DNA from: Auanema rhodensis
Taxonomy: Eukaryota > Nematoda > Chromadorea > Rhabditida > Rhabditidae
NCBI GenBank assembly: GCA_964057225.1
Contig: OZ059896.1
Location: 4,960,001 to 5,024,000, forward strand
Length of the DNA: 64,000 nt
Reading direction: 5' to 3'
The notes under the pieces are model-generated. The model ran no database searches. It worked only from the letters and a program-made list of their open reading frames with translations, and was not told the DNA's origin. This document shows, piece by piece, positions 50,928 through 62,000 of this stretch; the stretch's first letter is position 1, and every line of letters begins with the position of its first letter. A program made the translations under genes and the position numbers.

Positions 50928-52915
50928 GTCATGGTTACCATGAACCAATATCAATGAATATTTGTTTTTAGACTAATATGGACATGGGGAATCTAATTTT
51001 GAAAACCGCATCTATTTATCTTTCACGCGAAGCGAGTTACATACCAAGTGCACATCACCTGTACATTTAATTAGCATAAAGTAAAGTTCACGTAAATTTC
51101 AAACTCATGGTTACCATGCACCAATATCAATAAAAATTTGTTTTTAGACTAATATGGACATGAGGAATCTAATTTTGAAAAACGCATCTCTTTATCTTTC
51201 ACGTGAAGCGAGTTACATACCAAGTGCACATCACGTGTACATTTAATTAGCATAAATTAAAGTTCACGTAAATTTCAAAGTCATGGTTACCATGCACCAA
51301 TATCAATAAAATTTTGTTTTTAGACTAATATGGACATGGGGAATCTAATTTTGAAAACCGCATCTCTTTATCTTTCACGTGAAGCGAGTTACAAACCAAG
51401 TGCACATCACGTGTACATTTAATTAGCATAAATTAAAGTTCACGTAAATTTCAAACTCATGGTTACCATGCACCAATATCAATAAAAATTTGTTTTTAGA
51501 CTAATATGGACATGGAGAATCTAATTTTGAAAACCGCATCTCTTTATCTTTCACGTGAAGCGAGTTACATACCAAGTGCACATCACGTGTACATTTAATT
51601 AGCATAAATTAAAGTTCACGTAAATTTCAAAGTCATGGTTACCATGCACCAATATCAATAAAATTTTGTTTTTAGACTAATATGGACATGGGGAATCTAA
51701 TTTTGAAAACCGCATCTCTTTATCTTTCACGTGAAGCGAGTTACATACCAAGTGCACATCACGTGTACATTTAATTAGCATAAATTAAAGTTCACGTAAA
51801 TTTCAAACTCATGGTTACCATGCACCAATATCAATAAAAATTTGTTTTTAGACTAATATGGACATGGAGAATCTAATTTTAAAAACCGCATCTCTTTATC
51901 TTTCACGTGAAGCGAGTTACATACCAAGTGCACATCACGTGTACATTTAATTAGCATAAATTAAAGTTCACGTAAATTTCAAAGTCATGGTTACCATGCA
52001 CCAATATCAATAAAATTTTGTTTTTAGACTAATATGGACATGGGGAATCTAATTTTGAAAACCGCATCTCTTTATCTTTCACGTGAAGCGAGTTACATAC
52101 CAAGTGCACATCACGTGTACATTTAATTAGCATAAATTAAAGTTCACGTAAATTTCAAACTCATGGTTACCATGCACCAATATCAATAAAAAATTGTTTT
52201 TAGACTAATATGGACATGGAGAATCTAATTTTGAAAACCGCATCTCTTTATCTTTCACGTGAAGCGAGTTACATACCAAGTGCACATCACGTGTACATTT
52301 AATTAGCATAAATTAAAGTTCACGTAAATTTCAAACTCATGGTTACCATGCACCAATATCAATAAAAATTTGTTTTTAGACTAATATGGACATGGAGAAT
52401 CTATTTTTAAAAACCGCATCTCTTTATCTTTCACGTGAAGCGAGTTACATACCAAGTGCACATCACGTGTACATTTAATTAGCATAAATTAAAGTTCACG
52501 TAAATTTCAAACTCATGGTTACCATGCACCAATATCAATAAAAATTTGTTTTTAGACTAATATGGACATGGGGAATCTAATTTTGAAAACCGCATCTCTT
52601 ATCTTCCACGTGAAGCGAGTTACATACCAAGTGCACATCACGTGTACATTTAATTAGCATAAATTAAAGTTCACGTAATTTTCAAAGTCATGGTTACCAT
52701 GAACCAATATCAATGAATATTTGTTTTTTGACTAATATGGACATGGGGAATCTAATTTTGAAAACCGCATCTATTTATCTTTCACGCGAAGCGAGTTACA
52801 TACCAAGTGCACATCACGTGTACATTTAATTAGCATAAAGTAAAGTTCACGTAAATTTCAAACTCATGGTTACCATGCACCAATATCAATAAAAATTTGT
52901 TTTTAGACTAATATG
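50928..52915. repeat. Domain 3 third partial copy (offset 3,517 then 3,693 bp)
   Basis: AGTTACAAAC at 51,387 lies 3,517 bp after its counterpart at 47,870. The TGAATATTTG allele at 52,714 lies 3,693 bp after 49,021. The offset therefore grows by 176 bp, and one extra monomer (AAAGTC/A4T4, about 51,590-51,720) has been added between the markers. Confidence 0.75.
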
Positions 52916-54021
52916 GAGATGGGGAATCTAATTTTGAATAACGCATCTCTTTATCTTTCACGTGAAGCGAGTTACATACCAAGTGCACATCACGTGTACA
53001 TTTAATTAGCATAAATTAAAGTTCACGTAAATTTCAAAGTCATGGTTACCATGCACCAATATCAATAAAATTTTGTTTTTAGACTAATATGGACATGGGG
53101 AATCTAATTTTGAAAACCGCATCTCTTTATCTTTCACGTGAAGCGAGTTACATACCAAGTGCACATCACGTGTACATTTAATTAGCATAAATTAAAGTTC
53201 ACGTAAATTTCAAAGTCATGGTTACCATGCACCAATATCAATAAAAATTTGTTTCTAGACTAATATGGACATGGAGAATCCATTTTTAAAAACCGCATCT
53301 CTTTATCTTCCACGTGAAGCGAGTTACATACCAAGTGCACATCACGTGTACATTTAATTAGCATAAATTAAAGTTCACGTAAATTTCAAACTCATGGTTA
53401 CCATGCACCAATATCAATAAAAATTTGTTTTCAAACTAATATGGACATGGGGATTCTAATTTTGAAAACCGCATCTCTTTATCTTTCACGTGAAGCGAGT
53501 TACATACCAAGTGCACATCACGTGTACATTTAATTAGCATAAATTAAAGTTCACGTAAAATTCAAAGTCATGGTTACCATGCACCAATATCAATAAAATT
53601 TTGTTTTTAGACTAATATGGACATGGGGAATCTAATTTTGAAAACCGCATCTTTTTATCTTTCACGTGAAGCGAGTTACATACCAAGTGCACATCACGTG
53701 TACATTTAATTAGCATAAATTAAAGTTCACGTAAATTTCAAAGTCATGGTTACCATGCACCAATATCAATAAAATTTTGTTTTTAGACTAATATGGACAT
53801 GGGGAATCTAATTTTGAAAACCGCATCTCTTTATCTTTCACGTGAAGCGAGTTACATACCAAGTGCACATCACGTGTACATTTAATTAGCATAAATTAAA
53901 GTTCACGTAAATTTCAAACTCATGGTTACCATGCACCAATATCAATAAAATTTTGTTTTTAGACTAATATGGACATGGGGAATCTAATTTTGAAAACCGC
54001 ATCTCTTTATCTTTCACGTGA

Positions 54022-55840
54022 AGCGAGTTACATTCCAAGTGCACATCACGTGTACATTTAATTAGCATAAATTAAAGTTCACGTAAATTTCAAAGTCATG
54101 GTTACCATGCACCAATATCAATAAAAATTTGTTTTTAGACTAATATGGACATGGGGAATCTAATTTTGAAAACCGCATCTTTTTATCTTTCACGTGAAGC
54201 GAGTTACATACCAAGTGCACATCACGTGTACATTTAATTAGCATAAATTAAAGTTCACGTAAATTTCAAACTCATGGTTACCATGCACCAATATCAATAA
54301 AAATTTGTTTTTAGACTAATATGGACATGGAGAATCTAATTTTGAAAACCGCATCTCTTTATCTTTCACGTGAAGCGAGTTACATACCAAGTGCACATCA
54401 CGTGTACATTTAATTAGCATAAATTAAAGTTCACGTAAATTTCAAAGTCATGGTTACCATGAACCAATATCAATAAAAATTTGTTTTTAGACTAATATGG
54501 ACATGGAGAATCTAATTTTGAAAACCGCATCTCTTTATCTTTCAAGTGAAGCGAGTTAAATACCAAGTGCACATCACGTGTACATTTAATTAGCATAAAT
54601 TAAAGTTCACGTAAATTTCAAAGTCATGGTTGCCATGAACCAATATCAATAAAAATTTGTTTTTAAACTAATATGGACATGGGGAATCTAATTTTGAAAA
54701 CCGCATCTCTTTATCTTTCACGTGAAGCGAGTTACATACCAAGTGCACATCACGTGTACATTTAATTAGTATAAATTAAAGTTCACGTAAATTTCAAAGT
54801 CATGGTTACCATGAACCAATATCAATAAAAATTTGTTTTTAGACTAATATGGACATGGGGAATCTAATTTTGAAAACCGCATCTCTTTATCTTTCACGTG
54901 AAGCGAGTTACATACCAAGTGCACATCACGTGTACATTTAATTAGCATAAATTAAAGTTCACGTAAATTTCAAAGTCATGGTTACCATGAACCATTATCG
55001 ATAAGAATTTGTTTTTAAACTAATATGGACATGGGGAATCTAATTTTGAAAACCGCATCTCTTTATCTTTCAAGTGAAGCGAGTTACATACCAAGTGCAC
55101 ATCACGTGTACATTTAATTAGCATAAATTAAAGTTCACGTAAATTTCAAAGTCATGGTTACCATGAACCAATATCAATAAGAATTTGTTTTTAAACTAAT
55201 ATGGACATGGGGAATCTAATTTTGAAAACCGCATCTCTTTATCTTTCACGTGAAGCGAGTTACATACCAAGTGCACATCACGTGTACATTTAATTAGCAT
55301 AAATTAAAGTTCACGTAAATTTCAAAGTCATGGTTACCATGAACCAATATCAATAAAAATTTGTTTTTAAACTAATATGGACATGGGGAATCTAATTTTG
55401 AAAACCGCATCTCTTTATCTTTCACGTGAAGCGAGTTACATACCAAGTGCACATCACGTGTACATTTAATTAGCATAAATTAAAGTTCACGTAAATTTCA
55501 AAGTCATGGTTACCATGAACCAATATCAATAAAAATTTGTTTTTAGACTAATATGGACATGGAGAATCTAATTTTGAAAACCGCATCTCTTTATCTTTCA
55601 AGTGAAGCGAGTTAAATACCAAGTGCACATCACGTGTACATTTAATTAGCATAAATTAAAGTTCACGTAAATTTCAAAGTCATGGTTACCATGAACCAAT
55701 ATCAATAAAAATTTGTTTTTAAACTAATATGGACATGGGGAATCTAATTTTGAAAACCGCATCTCTTTATCTTTCACGTGAAGCGAGTTACATACCAAGT
55801 GCACATCACGTGTACATTTAATTAGCATAAATTAAAGTTC
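54022..55840. repeat. Domain 4 block duplicated at +6,160 bp, first copy
   Basis: Matches about 60,182-62,000 at an offset of 6,160 bp (35 monomers). Paired alleles are CATTCCAAGT at 54,031/60,191, TGCCATGAAC at 54,631/60,791, TAGTATAAAT at 54,767/60,927 and ACCATTATCGATAAG at 54,991/61,151. The right end is where the first copy changes to GTAAAATTC with CATGCACC. Confidence 0.87.
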
Positions 55841-56896
55841 ACGTAAAATTCAAAGTCATGGTTACCATGCACCAATATCAATAAAATTTTGTTTTTAGAC
55901 TAATATGGACATGGGGAATCTAATTTTGAAAACCGCATCTTTTTATCTTTCACGTGAAGCGAGTTACATACCAAGTGCACATCACGTGTACATTTAATTA
56001 GCATAAATTAAAGTTCACGTAAATTTCAAAGTCATGGTTACCATGCACCAATATCAATAAAATTTTGTTTTTAGACTAATATGGACATGGGGAATCTAAT
56101 TTTGAAAACCGCATCTCTTTATCTTTCAAGTGAAGCGAGTTAAATACCAAGTGCACATCACGTGTACATTTAATTAGCATAAATTAAAGTTCACGTAAAT
56201 TTCAAAGTCATGGTTACCATGAACCAATATCAATAAAAATTTGTTTTCAAACTAATATGGACATGGGGATTCTAATTTTGAAAACCGCATCTCTTTATCT
56301 TTCACGTGAAGCGAGTTACATACCAAGTGCACATCACGTGTACATTTAATTAGCATAAATTAAAGTTCACGTAAAATTCAAAGTCATGGTTACCATGCAC
56401 CAATATCAATAAAATTTTGTTTTTAGACTAATATGGACATGGGGAATCTAATTTTGAAAACCGCATCTTTTTATCTTTCACGTGAAGCGAGTTACATACC
56501 AAGTGCACATCACGTGTACATTTAATTAGCATAAATTAAAGTTCACGTAAATTTCAAAGTCATGGTTACCATGCACCAATATCAATAAAATTTTGTTTTT
56601 AGACTAATATGGACATGGGGAATCTAATTTTGAAAACCGCATCTCTTTATCTTTCAAGTGAAGCGAGTTAAATACCAAGTGCACATCACGTGTACATTTA
56701 ATTAGCATAAATTAAAGTTCACGTAAATTTCAAAGTCATGGTTACCATGAACCAATATCAATAAAAATTTGTTTTCAAACTAATATGGACATGGGGATTC
56801 TAATTTTGAAAACCGCATCTCTTTATCTTTCACGTGAAGCGAGTTACATACCAAGTGCACATCACGTGTACATTTAATTAGCATAAATTAAAGTTC
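55841..56896. repeat. Three-monomer (528 bp) tandem duplication
   Basis: GTAAAATTCAAAG alleles at about 55,841 and 56,369 and TCAAACTAATATGG alleles at 56,247 and 56,775 are each 528 bp apart. The same GTAAAATTC pair recurs at 58,129 and 58,657. A single copy is at 53,553. The offsets 53,553 to 55,841 and 55,841 to 58,129 are both 2,288 bp (13 monomers), so a three-monomer doublet lies within a 13-monomer repeat. Confidence 0.85.
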
Positions 56897-58099
56897 ACGT
56901 AAATTTCAAAGTCATGGTTACCATGAACCAATATCAATAAAAATTTGTTTTTAGACTAATATGGACATGGAGAATCTAATTTTGAAAACCGCATCTCTTT
57001 ATCTTTCAAGTGAAGCGAGTTAAATACCAAGTGCACATCACGTGTACATTTAATTAGCATAAATTAAAGTTCACGTAAATTTCAAAGTCATGGTTGCCAT
57101 GAACCAATATCAATAAAAATTTGTTTTTAAACTAATATGGACATGGGGAATCTAATTTTGAAAACCGCATCTCTTTATCTTTCACGTGAAGCGAGTTACA
57201 TACCAAGTGCACATCACGTGTACATTTAATTAGTATAAATTAAAGTTCACGTAAATTTCAAAGTCATGGTTACCATGAACCAATATCAATAAAAATTTGT
57301 TTTTAGACTAATATGGACATGGGGAATCTAATTTTGAAAATCGCATCTCTTTATCTTTCACGTGAAGCGAGTTACATACCAAGTGCACATCACGTGTACA
57401 TTTAATTAGCATAAATTAAAGTTCACGTAAATTTCAAAGTCATGGTTACCATGAACCAATATCAATAAGAATTTGTTTTTAAACTAATATGGACATGGGG
57501 AATCTAATTTTGAAAACCGCATCTCTTTATCTTTCACGTGAAGCGAGTTACATACCAAGTGCACATCACGTGTACATTTAATTAGCATAAATTAAAGTTC
57601 ACGTAAATTTCAAAGTCATGGTTACCATGAACCAATATCAATAAAAATTTGTTTTTAAACTAATATGGACATGGGGAATCTAATTTTGAAAACCGCATCT
57701 CTTTATCTTTCACGTGAAGCGAGTTACATACCAAGTGCACATCACGTGTACATTTAATTAGCATAAATTAAAGTTCACGTAAATTTCAAAGTCATGGTTA
57801 CCATGAACCAATATCAATAAAAATTTGTTTTTAGACTAATATGGACATGGAGAATCTAATTTTGAAAACCGCATCTCTTTATCTTTCAAGTGAAGCGAGT
57901 TAAATACCAAGTGCACATCACGTGTACATTTAATTAGCATAAATTAAAGTTCACGTAAATTTCAAAGTCATGGTTACCATGAACCAATATCAATAAAAAT
58001 TTGTTTTTAAACTAATATGGACATGGGGAATCTAATTTTGAAAACCGCATCTCTTTATCTTTCACGTGAAGCGAGTTACATACCAAGTGCACATCACGT

Positions 58100-59036
58100 G
58101 TACATTTAATTAGCATAAATTAAAGTTCACGTAAAATTCAAAGTCATGGTTACCATGCACCAATATCAATAAAATTTTGTTTTTAGACTAATATGGACAT
58201 GGGGAATCTAATTTTGAAAACCGCATCTTTTTATCTTTCACGTGAAGCGAGTTACATACCAAGTGCACATCACGTGTACATTTAATTAGCATAAATTAAA
58301 GTTCACGTAAATTTCAAAGTCATGGTTACCATGCACCAATATCAATAAAATTTTGTTTTTAGACTAATATGGACATGGGGAATCTAATTTTGAAAACCGC
58401 ATCTCTTTATCTTTCAAGTGAAGCGAGTTAAATACCAAGTGCACATCACGTGTACATTTAATTAGCATAAATTAAAGTTCACGTAAATTTCAAAGTCATG
58501 GTTACCATGAACCAATATCAATAAAAATTTGTTTTCAAACTAATATGGACATGGGGATTCTAATTTTGAAAACCGCATCTCTTTATCTTTCACGTGAAGC
58601 GAGTTACATACCAAGTGCACATCACGTGTACATTTAATTAGCATAAATTAAAGTTCACGTAAAATTCAAAGTCATGGTTACCATGCACCAATATCAATAA
58701 AATTTTGTTTTTAGACTAATATGGACATGGGGAATCTAATTTTGAAAACCGCATCTTTTTATCTTTCACGTGAAGCGAGTTACATACCAAGTGCACATCA
58801 CGTGTACATTTAATTAGCATAAATTAAAGTTCACGTAAATTTCAAAGTCATGGTTACCATGCACCAATATCAATAAAATTTTGTTTTTAGACTAATATGG
58901 ACATGGGGAATCTAATTTTGAAAACCGCATCTCTTTATCTTTCACGTGAAGCGAGTTACATACCAAGTGCACATCACGTGTACATTTAATTAGCATAAAT
59001 TAAAGTTCACGTAAATTTCAAACTCATGGTTACCAT
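58100..59036. repeat. Second occurrence of the 528-bp doublet
   Basis: GTAAAATTC at about 58,129 and 58,657 and TCAAACTAAT at 58,535 repeat the arrangement of 55,841-56,775 at 2,288 bp. After 58,657 the order changes. An AAACTC monomer with GGAGAATCTATTTTTAA (59,020-59,100), otherwise typical of domains 2 and 3, is embedded here. Confidence 0.8.
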
Positions 59037-59486
59037 GCACCAATATCAATAAAAATTTGTTTTTAGACTAATATGGACATGGAGAATCTATTTTTAAAAA
59101 CCGCATCTCTTTATCTTTCACGTGAAGCGAGTTACATACCAAGTGCACATCACGTGTACATTTAATTAGCATAAATTAAAGTTCACGTAAATTTCAAAGT
59201 CATGGTTACCATGCACCAATATCAATAAAATTTTGTTTTTAGACTAATATGGACATGGGGAATCTAATTTTGAAAACCGCATCTCTTTATCTTTCACGTG
59301 AAGCGAGTTACATACCAAGTGCACATCACGTGTACATTTAATTAGCATAAATTAAAGTTCACGTAAATTTCAAACTCATGGTTACCATGCACCAATATCA
59401 ATAAAATTTTGTTTTTAGACTAATATGGACATGGGGAATCTAATTTTGAAAACCGCATCTCTTTATCTTTCACGTGAAGCGAGTTA

Positions 59487-60190
59487 CATTCCAAGTGCAC
59501 ATCACGTGTACATTTAATTAGCATAAATTAAAGTTCACGTAAATTTCAAAGTCATGGTTACCATGCACCAATATCAATAAAAATTTGTTTTTAGACTAAT
59601 ATGGACATGGGGAATTTAATTTTGAAAACCGCATCTTTTTATCTTTCACGTGAAGCGAGTTACATACCAAGTGCACATCACGTGTACATTTAATTAGCAT
59701 AAATTAAAGTTCACGAAAATTTCAAACTCATGGTTACCATGCACCAATATCAATAAAAATTTGTTTTTAGACTAATATGGACATGGAGAATCTAATTTTG
59801 AAAACCGCATCTCTTTATCTTTCACGTGAAGCGAGTTACATACCAAGTGCACATCACGTGTACATTTAATTAGCATAAATTAAAGTTCACGTAAATTTCA
59901 AAGTCATGGTTACCATGAACCAATATCAATAAAAATTTGTTTTTAGACTAATATGGACATGGAGAATCTAATTTTGAAAACCGCATCTCTTTATCTTTCA
60001 AGTGAAGCGAGTTAAATACCAAGTGCACATCACGTGTACATTTAATTAGCATAAATTAAAGTTCACGTAAATTTCAAAGTCATGGTTGCCATGAACCAAT
60101 ATCAATAAAAATTTGTTTTTAAACTAATATGGACATGGGGAATCTAATTTTGAAAACCGCATCTCTTTATCTTTCACGTGAAGCGAGTTA
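59487..60190. repeat. Four-monomer (704 bp) local duplication in domain 4
   Basis: CATTCCAAGT at 59,487 and 60,191 and TGCCATGAAC at 60,087 and 60,791 are both 704 bp apart, showing a four-monomer duplication. The first member is also offset by 5,456 bp (31 monomers) from 54,031 and 54,631. Private changes are GGAATTTAA near 59,611 and CACGAAAAT near 59,713. Confidence 0.82.
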
Positions 60191-62000
60191 CATTCCAAGT
60201 GCACATCACGTGTACATTTAATTAGCATAAATTAAAGTTCACGTAAATTTCAAAGTCATGGTTACCATGCACCAATATCAATAAAAATTTGTTTTTAGAC
60301 TAATATGGACATGGGGAATCTAATTTTGAAAACCGCATCTTTTTATCTTTCACGTGAAGCGAGTTACATACCAAGTGCACATCACGTGTACATTTAATTA
60401 GCATAAATTAAAGTTCACGTAAATTTCAAACTCATGGTTACCATGCACCAATATCAATAAAAATTTGTTTTTAGACTAATATGGACATGGAGAATCTAAT
60501 TTTGAAAACCGCATCTCTTTATCTTTCACGTGAAGCGAGTTACATACCAAGTGCACATCACGTGTACATTTAATTAGCATAAATTAAAGTTCACGTAAAT
60601 TTCAAAGTCATGGTTACCATGAACCAATATCAATAAAAATTTGTTTTTAGACTAATATGGACATGGAGAATCTAATTTTGAAAACCGCATCTCTTTATCT
60701 TTCAAGTGAAGCGAGTTAAATACCAAGTGCACATCACGTGTACATTTAATTAGCATAAATTAAAGTTCACGTAAATTTCAAAGTCATGGTTGCCATGAAC
60801 CAATATCAATAAAAATTTGTTTTTAAACTAATATGGACATGGGGAATCTAATTTTGAAAACCGCATCTCTTTATCTTTCACGTGAAGCGAGTTACATACC
60901 AAGTGCACATCACGTGTACATTTAATTAGTATAAATTAAAGTTCACGTAAATTTCAAAGTCATGGTTACCATGAACCAATATCAATAAAAATTTGTTTTT
61001 AGACTAATATGGACATGGGAAATCTAATTTTGAAAACCGCATCTCTTTATCTTTCACGTGAAGCGAGTTACATACCAAGTGCACATCACGTGTACATTTA
61101 ATTAGCATAAATTAAAGTTCACGTAAATTTCAAAGTCATGGTTACCATGAACCATTATCGATAAGAATTTGTTTTTAAACTAATATGGACATGGGGAATC
61201 TAATTTTGAAAACCGCATCTCTTTATCTTTCAAGTGAAGCGAGTTACATACCAAGTGCACATCACGTGTACATTTAATTAGCATAAATTAAAGTTCACGT
61301 AAATTTCAAAGTCATGGTTACCATGAACCAATATCAATAAGAATTTGTTTTTAAACTAATATGGACATGGGGAATCTAATTTTGAAAACCGCATCTCTTT
61401 ATCTTTCACGTGAAGCGAGTTACATACCAAGTGCACATCACGTGTACATTTAATTAGCATAAATTAAAGTTCACGTAAATTTCAAAGTCATGGTTACCAT
61501 GAACCAATATCAATAAAAATTTGTTTTTAAACTAATATGGACATGGGGAATCTAATTTTGAAAACCGCATCTCTTTATCTTTCACGTGAAGCGAGTTACA
61601 TACCAAGTGCACATCACGTGTACATTTAATTAGCATAAATTAAAGTTCACGTAAATTTCAAAGTCATGGTTACCATGAACCAATATCAATAAAAATTTGT
61701 TTTTAGACTAATATGGACATGGAGAATCTAATTTTGAAAACCGCATCTCTTTATCTTTCAAGTGAAGCGAGTTAAATACCATGTGCACATCACGTGTACA
61801 TTTAATTAGCATAAATTAAAGTTCACGTAAATTTCAAAGTCATGGTTACCATGAACCAATATCAATAAAAATTTGTTTTTAAACTAATATGGACATGGGG
61901 AATCTAATTTTGAAAACCGCATCTCTTTATCTTTCACGTGAAGCGAGTTACATACCAAGTGCACATCACGTGTACATTTAATTAGCATAAATTAAAGTTC
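60182..62000. repeat. Domain 4 block duplicated at +6,160 bp, second copy
   Basis: Second copy of 54,022-55,840. Private changes are GGGAAATCTA near 61,017 and ACCATGTGCAC near 61,777. The ACCATTATCGATAAG monomer occurs once more at 62,207, which is 1,056 bp (six monomers) on, so the end of this block was duplicated again locally. Confidence 0.85.

Larger units (their letters stand above)
33241..52915. repeat. Domain 3: 21-monomer HORs with 175-bp monomers
   Basis: About 112 monomers, mostly AAACTC with CATGCACC. Private alleles include CATCTCTTATCTTCC (175-bp monomers), ATGAATATTTGTTTTTTGAC, GTGTACTTTTAATT, ATCAAGTGTAC and AAGTGTACATC. The ATGAATATTTGTTTTTTGAC allele occurs at 36,711, 40,405, 43,922, 46,559, 49,021 and 52,714, with intervals 3,694, 3,517, 2,637, 2,462 and 3,693 bp. 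All are whole numbers of monomers less the 1-bp deletions. The right edge is near 52,916, at ATATGGAGATGGGG. Confidence 0.85.
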
